From: Kingdonia uniflora
Lineage: Eukaryota; Streptophyta; Magnoliopsida; Ranunculales; Circaeasteraceae
Assembly (NCBI GenBank): GCA_014058105.1
Contig: JACGCM010001752.1
Coordinates: 558,001-622,000 of the forward strand
DNA length: 64,000 bases
Direction: 5' to 3'
Part shown: positions 56,555 to 64,000 of the stretch, piece after piece
How positions within the stretch are numbered: position 1 is the stretch's first letter
Layout of the letters: the number at the start of each line of letters is the position of its first letter
Translations under genes and position numbers: made by a program
The notes under the pieces: model-generated
What the model was told of the DNA's origin: nothing
Database searches by the model: none
The model's input: only the letters and a program-made list of their open reading frames with translations

Positions 56555-57407
56555 CGCACTAGAACAGCTTACAACTGACGAATATGCTGAATGAGTAGAG
56601 TCTTGCCGATACAATCCAAGATATAAACATGTGAGGCCAAGGTAAGAGCATAGGACAATACTCGATATAAACGTGGAACGGTACAAATTGATTGGAGGAA
56701 CACCAGTTGCAGTCTAAATCTTAAATAAGTTGTTGACAGTAGTTGGATTACTTCTTGTAATGTGTGGTCGTGTTTAAACAGTTATCTTGTTGTCCTTCAA
56801 TACTCGATATAAACGTGGGAGTAATCGTTCATTTCAGAGATGGTTGGCTTTTGATCTTGCCGTATGAAAAAGCTATAAAATCGTGTTTAGTGTAAGATTC
56901 TCTTAGAATTTCGTTACCTCTAATTTCAAGTATTACTCACTATCATACTTCTAAACAAAAAATGAGTTCAATCATACATACCGTGAAATCTGAATCAATA
57001 AGCCTAGAATGCTAAATGATTGTACTAAGCGACACTTGGTACATTTCAATTTGACAGATGGGGTCATTGGGGTGGTTGGTGGCTTGGTGCACAGACACAG
57101 TATGTGGCTTTGGCTGTCGCGAAAGGATGCCTTTGCTTACACTGTAAGACCAATAAGTGTGTATCAAACTTTAATATGGTCCAAATAAGCTTCCATCAAT
57201 CAGATTGAAAAGCAAAGTGGAAGAAGAAGGCACTAATGATTGTCTCAAAATTCATTTATAACATCTAAAATGAGAATAAATACTATTTTTTGCCATATTT
57301 ACAAAATCAGACCCAGAGAACAATAAATTTCAAAATCGATACAGGTAAGAGGAAAAATTAGTTTTGCCCCTAATAAAATTGTAATATAACAGTAGACAAC
57401 CATTGTT
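56555..57407. other. 5' flank of GDSL copy 5
   Basis: The phrase ACTCGATATAAACGTGG occurs twice (about 56660 and 56801), a short duplication. No other gene was recognised. Confidence 0.5.
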
Positions 57408-57740
57408 TTTGGGCTCCACAAGTACGAATGTCACATTCGAAATAATAAAAAATTGTAAAACTCATTTAAAACTATTATATCAAGCCACGTGTACGTGTAA
57501 GACAGACATTATCACCATCTCATGAATTACTTGTAATTTGTTTTAGTACAGTTTGTCATATATTTTACCAGATTTGTTATTTCTAAGAAGGCAAACTCTT
57601 TCACCAATTCTGTTACTATTTCCCATCTTGTTTATGGTTAGGTATCACGTGCGATTCACATGAGTTTGTCTGATTTTTGGCGCCAAAAGCGATCCCGATT
57701 CATCAAACAGTATCTTCTTCTTACTCATCACAAACCGTCT
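57408..57740 (+). repeat. Promoter-like repeat module, copy 1
   Basis: It shares blocks in the same order with 58126-58500: CTCCACAAGTACGAATGTCAC, a GCCACGTG/GCCACGTA word, GGTTAGGTATCACGTGCGAT with a G-box CACGTG (57646-57651), and the palindrome TTTTGGCGCCAAAA (57675-57688), which fits an E2F-type site. No coding frame follows directly. Confidence 0.65.
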
Positions 57741-58125
57741 GTGTGACTGCTGCCTACCAAGTGTTTGATTAAAGACTGACACTCTACTCCTTGGGCATAG
57801 AAGAAATGATGGTACTCACAACTCCTGTAGATGGTACTCTATTGTATTCAACTCATGGAACAAACGATGGAAAATCGTTTGCCCGACTGCTGCCAACCAA
57901 CCAACCAAACAATATAATTTATTTAGTTAAACTATAACATTTTTCCAGACAACTATGTCATTTGGTAACAGCTAGTTGTCATTTGTGTTCTATAACTTTG
58001 CCATTTGTTCAGTCTTCTTTGTCATTTGTTTTATATAACTTTGCCATTTGTTTTGAAAAATATCAACAACTTGAATATTACAGTAGGTTTGTAGGCCGTG
58101 GGCTCCACAAGTAAAGCCACAAGTA

Positions 58126-58500
58126 AGGTCGTGGGTTCCACTAGTACGAATGTCACTTCCAAAATAATAATAATTTTTTTTTGAATAATTTAAAAATATA
58201 TTATCATGCCACGTATCCAAATTTAATTCTTCGATGTACACACGTCATTACCATTTCGAGACGTGTACGGTATACACTGTCACCATTTCATGCATTTATT
58301 GTCATTTGTTGCAGAAAGTTTTATCACGCTTTCAACCATCAGCTATATTGAATCATCATACATGCTATGTCACCATCAGTTGCAATATTTGGCATTTGTT
58401 TACTGTTGTTTAGGGTTAGGTAACACGTGCGATTCACACGAGTTCGTCTGGCTTTTGGCGCCAAAAACCATCCCTATTCCTTAAACATTTTCTTCTTATT
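58126..58500 (+). repeat. Promoter-like repeat module, copy 2
   Basis: Second copy: TTCCACTAGTACGAATGTCAC, then CACGTG at 58424-58429 and TTTTGGCGCCAAAA at 58453-58466. It lies upstream of the Ulp1-like gene remnant and may be its promoter. Confidence 0.65.
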
Positions 58501-58999
58501 TGACGACTGTAAAGACCGCAAAAACTACAAAAACTGTCCTGATTCTATAAATCATGTGTGTGATTGACAACCGTAAAAACTGTCTCGGTCACACGAACCA
58601 TTTTCTCATAATCATCGTGAATCTACACATTGTGTATGTGTGTGTATGATTTTAATGTTATTTCAGTGGAAAATCATCTGTGTTACTACTGCCTATCAGG
58701 TGTTTGATTAAAGTCTATTTTTTCTTTCACAATGAAGCCTAATAAATAAGTGAATGACTAATTTAACGAGGATAACCAAACGCAGGAGGGTGAAGCCAAG
58801 AAGGGCACCTCTAATGCTAAAAATTATACCTCTCGGTGTACATGTGTGGAACTTCACAAAATATTTGTAACTCTACCTGAAGACGAGAAGGGTACTCTTC
58901 GTACCACTTGCTTTGCATCGTTATTGTTGATTGATCCAATAGCACGATGTCGACGTTGGTTATAGAAATATTTGATCGTCATCTCGGTGATATAAAGTT

Positions 59000-61900
59000 C
59001 TAATTTGGGGGGATGATAATTCAGATGAAACCCATTCATGTTTGTCTGATTTTGGGGCTACGTGTTTCTCCTATTGTAAATGAGTTCTTATTTGTTGATC
59101 CTGAGCATATAACGAATTTCAGAATGAGGTGATTCCCCAAGAAGAAGAATACATATGGGTTTAAGGAAATTGACGGGGATTTATAATAGGCAAAATTGGA
59201 AAGACATCATGGTAAGATTCTAATTTGTTATTTGTTTTATCTACTTTATCATCATTCTTCATTGTATTTGTCACCCCAAAATTTTTTGTATTGTATTTAC
59301 CATTTTTGGGTTATTATTTTCTAAGGTTCTTATCATTACATTGTGCATTCTTTAGAATTTTTTACCCGTTCTTATTCTTAGCCGTGTGTGATTTTGTTTT
59401 GCAGACGATGTTCTTCGATTAAATTTGTTAAAAATTCTACTATCCTTTCTCCTCCCGAACAAGGGGAAAAACGTTGAGTTGAAGTATATTGATCTAGTAG
59501 ATGATCTAAATTAGTTCAACAGATTCCCCTGGGGTGAGCAAGTCTATAATTTCTTGTGGTGTCAAATAGTGGAGTTTGCCGATTATTGATCGGCCGCTGA
59601 GAAAAAATCAGATTAAGCTTTATTACTGTATAGATGTACCTGGGTGTTGATGATATGGACTTTTCACTCTATTCCTGGCCTAAAGTTTCCAAGAATTTAT
59701 GAATCTATACATTTATTCCCTAAGCTACATTGATGGAGGATAACATCCTTTAAACGTCACCAAATTATGATGTTTAAAAAGTTTTTTGCTAATCCCAAAT
59801 TACTGGTAATAGCTATGAAGGCGTCTGAGACTGGCATGCAGCAAGAACTTGTACAAAAGGCCATGGTAATCTTTTATTTTTTGTATAAATGATTCATTTT
59901 ATTGCTTCCTTGTCATTTAATTTAGGTTTTGTATTATTTTATTTGCTTAGGGTTGGCATTTGGTATCCTCTTCTTGTCATTTGTTTGATTTCTTTCTCTG
60001 TCATTTCCCTTTTTATTATAAAGTCCCTTTTTGTCATCTATTTTATGCCTATTGTCATTGCTAGACTTTTTCTATCATTTATAAATTGCCCTTTGCCATC
60101 GTCATCTGTTTGAATATTTTAGAGAAATCACATCGAAGCACCTGCAATCGGCGGTGTGCCTGCAATCGAACCACCTGCAGTCAGTACACCTGTAATCGGT
60201 AGCAGTTCTTCTGCCACTAAGATCGGAGCTGTAGTGGTTAAGGTACGCTCCTAGTTGGAGGACCATGGCAAAATGTTGTAGAAGTTGGAGGACCATGGTA
60301 AAATGTTACAGAACTATGGTAAAATATTAGAATGAATTACGATGTCTACAGTTAGAGACAATACTTTACCACTTGGAGATTATACTCTCCTCTTTGGACA
60401 ATACCAGTTCTCTACTCTTGAGAAAACCATGCATCGCGAGCGAGAAGAAGAATGTAATGAAAAATAAGATGGGAAAAGGAAGAAGGCGGAGCTGAGAACT
60501 AGGCAAAGAGAGCTCCAATAAAAAAATCAAAAGATTGAAGAGAAGAAAAAAACTAAGGGAGAAAGGTAGAAGAAGAACAAGACGAATGCCAACAAGAAGA
60601 ACAAGAAAGTAGAAGAAGCTGATGTGCCTTTGAAGAAAATAGTTAAAAGTACGAAGAAAGAAGCTCTCACTGATGAACAATTTGATAATGTCCCACATAT
60701 CTTTTTGAAATCCCAAATCCCCAAGAAGGCTAATAGAGCACCAAGGAAGAGACGGGCAGAATTCCCAGAACTTGTGGAAATTTAATCAACTGCAAAATTT
60801 GATTAAGCAAGTTACCCGTGGAGAGGGATTGAAGGTGGTAAAAGATTTAATGGTACATGATGAATTTGAAGTTGAGAAGGAAGTAATTTTGGAAGCGATA
60901 TCGTCTGAATATGGCGGTGATCGTCTAGAGGTATAATTCATTTACGATTTCTTATCATTTATATTGGCATTTACTTCATGACATTTGTCATTTGTTCAGT
61001 TTTTTTTTTGCATTTGTTTGATTATCTTTGTCATTCTCTTTTCCAGAACTTTTATTTGTTCTGAAGTCTTTGTTCATTTCATTTGTTGTATGTGAAGTGA
61101 AAGAAGGGTGAGATTGATGGTGAGGAGAAAGCTGAAGATGATAAAAAGTAACCTCAAGTTACTGATGAAGAAGAAGTTCAAGAGGTATTTATCTAACATT
61201 TTTTTTGAGCTATCTATCATATTTGTTGATACCCTGTCGTTTGTTTATTTAATTTTACCATTCATAGTATGTATATCCTATTTTACAGATTGAGGATTCA
61301 GAACAAGAAACTGTAGTGGAAGAAGCCAATAATGAGGCATTTAACAAATATTTGTTTGTATTGAGCTATCCATAATATTAACATCACCTATTGATACCAT
61401 TCTTAATTTGTTTCTTCTTTACTATTTGGTGTACAAACTATGGTAGCAAAAACTAATATAGTATTTTTTAACCAGGAAGAAGTTGTTGGTGAAGCATATC
61501 ATGTAACTTATCATTTATTTACAGGTTACTTCTCATTTTCTTCTTTTATTTTACCATATCTTGTATCACTCTTATTATTTGTAGTATGTTTATTTACAGG
61601 CTAGTACAGACCAAACAACAGTTGTATCTTTCGAGGAATAGTCTATGGAGGTTACAAAAACTTAAGATGAAGATAGTCAGGTAACTTATTTGTTCTTTGC
61701 TGGTAACTTCTCATTTTCTTCTTTTATTTTACCATATCTAGTATCACTCTTATCATTTGTGGTATGTTTATTTACAGACTAGTGCATACCAAACAATTGC
61801 TGTATCTGTCGAGGAACAAATTATAGAGGTTGCAAAAACTAAAGTAGTAATTTCCCACCTGGAGGAAGATGTTGATGAAGTTAATTAGGTAACTTATCAT

Positions 61901-63540
61901 TTGTTTGCTGGTAACTTCTTATTTTCTTCTATTTATTTTTCCATATCTTGCATCACTCTTATCATTTGTAGTCTGTTTATTTATAGACTAGTACAGACTA
62001 AACAACTGCTACATATTTCGAGGAATAGAGTAAAGAGGAGGTGGTTATAGGCAAGGATGATGATGATGGAACTTCACAAAAAAATAGACCCTGTAAAAGT
62101 AATAAAAGAAATAGCTATTGACTAGACCAATGTATAAAATACTTTTAAACCAAACAGCTGGTTTATTACTCATTCTCATCTAATATGCACATTTATATTT
62201 CATTTTCTTATTTCGACTTATCCATTCCAGCTTGTTTTAATAGAGTCAGAAGTGGATGTCTCCTTAAAGAAGAGGCATACACTAACTGACGAAGATATTA
62301 ATGAAAGAGCCTTTATATTGGCTTGTTAAATGAACTTATTGCATGTTCACCTTGACAAGCTTCTTCCTGGAGTATTATTCGAATATTTTATTTAAAGACT
62401 CATCTCCCAGGATGAGAAAAACCAGGTGGACAAAGTCTGGTCAGTGAGGAAAGATGAATTATCTCCTGAAGCTATGGTCTATAACTCAAGTACCTATAGG
62501 AGGATAGGTGAAGAAACTGTTTACCTTAACACTCTCTATACCTTACATTCAAAAGAATGACTGGGTAATGAGGTATTTATATTATTTATTTCTTTTTCTC
62601 TATCATTTATTGGGTTATCCCTGCCATATACGTCATTTTTTTAGAAAATTATCATTTATACAAGAGTCTCTATCATCTGTTTTCAAATTGTTTGTTATTT
62701 TTTCGTTCCACTTTGGCATTTTTTTATACAGAAGTTATTTTCCTTACTTTTTATCATTTGTATTTTTGAACTTTATCATTTGTGGTTTATATTTTGTCAT
62801 TGTCTTTTTCTATTCAGGTCATTAATATTTATATTAAAGCCCTTATTCAATATTTTAATTCACAACATCGTGCCCGCCTAGCTAAAGAAAAGATTGTGCT
62901 GGCGGATGTCTATTCCTGTCAATATATAGGCAGGGCTTTTAATGTCTAGGCTCGTATTATGTCCTCTCCAGCAGGTGTGGAATTGAAGAAAAAATCAATT
63001 TGGGAACAAATTACATCTATGCAATGGGATCATATAATTTCTTATTGCTTCCATCGAGGAGATTTAAAAGTGATGAATTTGAGATTAATACTCCTTCCCT
63101 GGAATTTCAATGACAACCACTGGGTCATTTGTACTGTGTCCTTTAAGGGAAGAAAAATATGCATCTATGATTCACTGGTGGATACAAAAATTACAAATAC
63201 ATAGAAGAAAAAGAAGTTTTCTCCTAGACACCAGCGTATTGAAGATCAGCTATCTACAATCCTCTAGAAAATGTTAATATGGATAGATTTTGCTAATCGT
63301 AACAGTCTACCTTATGGTTCATAGGTAAGGACTTATGGTGTTAACTCCAGATGGACAACTCGTTTTAGGGAGTGTCCAATACAGCCAAATAGTAGTGACT
63401 GTGAAATCTATATGCTTGTCTTTATGGACAATATCCTAAGGGGGATGGAATTTTTAGATCTGATAGATGGTGATGAATATCGTTACACAATTGCTTATGA
63501 CATATTGAGGCTAGGAGTTGAGCCATAGGAGATTTTTAAA
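59000..63540 (+). pseudogene. Ulp1-type (C48) cysteine protease gene with DUF1985-like region, decayed
   Basis: Multi-exon plus-strand remnant. An early exon (59405-59865) has KYIDLVDDLN and FNRFPWGEQVYNFLW, the pattern of DUF1985, with stops. Then come a short exon near 60122-60240, a Lys/Glu-rich segment (60380-60780) and a triplicated exon unit. The C-terminal catalytic domain starts near 62819 (VINIYIKALIQYF). It has LPWNFNDNHWVICTV with the catalytic His (63118), ICIYDSL with the Asp (63169) and QPNSSDCEIYML with the Cys (63400). It ends near 63545. Several stops show that it is inactive. DUF1985-Ulp1 genes are commonly carried by plant Mutator-like transposons; I saw no terminal repeats inside the window to prove that here. 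Confidence 0.75.
61503..62100 (+). repeat. Triplicated intron-exon unit in the Ulp1-like gene
   Basis: Three consecutive units, each an intron of about 97-99 bp followed by an exon. The introns are 61503-61599, 61681-61777 and 61889-61986, all GT...AG and nearly alike. The exons are 61600-61680 (81 bp), 61778-61888 (111 bp) and 61987-about 62100. Exons begin ACTAGTACAGACCAAACAAC or close variants. The first two exon lengths are multiples of three. Confidence 0.8.
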
Positions 63541-63544
63541 CTTT

Positions 63545-64000
63545 GACATCTATTTTGTTGCAATGTATAATTTATGTAATTTTGTAAAGCTATAAACAAT
63601 TATTAATATCATTCATTTATATTATCTTTATCATTTGTTATATATCTTTTTTGTCATTCGTATATGACATATTTGTCATTTGTTAGAATGGAGTCAAAAT
63701 CTAGTCTGTCTAGTTAGATATATTTATCATTTTAGGAATTATATGTCATCTACTTATAAACAATTTGTCATTTGTTATTTGTCTTTTATCACCTTTTAAT
63801 GCCATAGCTGTCATCCAGTTCTAAATTTTTTGTGTGAAATCATTTGTTATATATGGTTTGTCATTCGTCATGTATGATTTGTCATTTCATATGTATGATT
63901 TGTCATTCCTTCTATATTTTTTATCATTCGTTATCTATAATTTTTCTTTTGTTATATATTATTTATCATTCGTCATCTATAATTTGGCATTTGTTATATA
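63545..64000 (+). repeat. Degenerate TCATTTGT/TCATTCGT repeat
   Basis: The sequence is built of roughly 20-bp degenerate units around TTTGTCATTYGTYATATATG. Related words recur through the introns of the gene upstream from about 57.5 kb. The repeat runs off the end of the window. Confidence 0.7.

Noticed and set aside
60366..60724. Leu/Phe-rich minus-strand frames that look like membrane segments
   Set aside because: They are the complement of the Lys/Glu-rich coding segment of the Ulp1-like gene.

Overview
This window is nuclear DNA from a flowering plant, most likely a eudicot. The evidence is GT-AG introns, plant-type Ty1/copia, Ty3/gypsy, LINE and PIF/Harbinger elements, a plant GDSL esterase/lipase family, a plant mobile domain gene and a TMCO1-like gene. 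I cannot name the species. Only one gene looks fully intact: the TMCO1-like ER calcium-channel gene at 17709-18278. Almost everything else is a transposable element or a broken gene.

Layout. 1-4.2 kb: AT-rich sequence with one transposon-type ORF. 4.2-8.0 kb: degenerate copia element A with a recognisable 3' LTR. 8.5-10.9 kb: copia element B, cut off after integrase. 11.19-17.62 kb: a PIF/Harbinger transposon with TTA target duplication. It carries a DDE transposase, a Myb-like ORF1 and a third gene encoding a plant mobile domain (PMD) protein. 17.7-18.3 kb: TMCO1-like gene, whose start codon lies 90 bp from the Harbinger end. 19.32-24.99 kb: Ty3/gypsy chromovirus-like element on the minus strand, target duplication GGTCA. 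25.9-56.6 kb: five GDSL esterase/lipase copies, all on the minus strand and all carrying disabling changes. Between and inside them lie a 5'-truncated LINE (29.85-33.35 kb), copia C (39.18-44.23 kb), copia D (45.35-50.64 kb), two Harbinger-type MITEs (38.6 and 51.0 kb), a short LTR element carrying an F-box/LRR gene fragment (52.05-54.45 kb) and a LINE RNase H remnant. 57.4-64 kb: a repeat-rich stretch holding a decayed Ulp1-type (C48) cysteine protease gene with a DUF1985-like upstream region, a triplicated exon-intron unit and many copies of a TCATTTGT-type motif.

Most interesting signals. (1) All three Harbinger genes carry a related GC-rich palindromic module about 95-120 bp before their start codon. 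This argues that the PMD gene belongs to the transposon. (2) Arrays of the palindrome TTCGAA occur in copia, gypsy and Harbinger elements, and the gypsy and copia D LTRs share a 20-bp core promoter. (3) A compact LTR element has captured most of an F-box/LRR gene. (4) One GDSL gene has been split by three separate insertions, two of which can be undone exactly at the base level.
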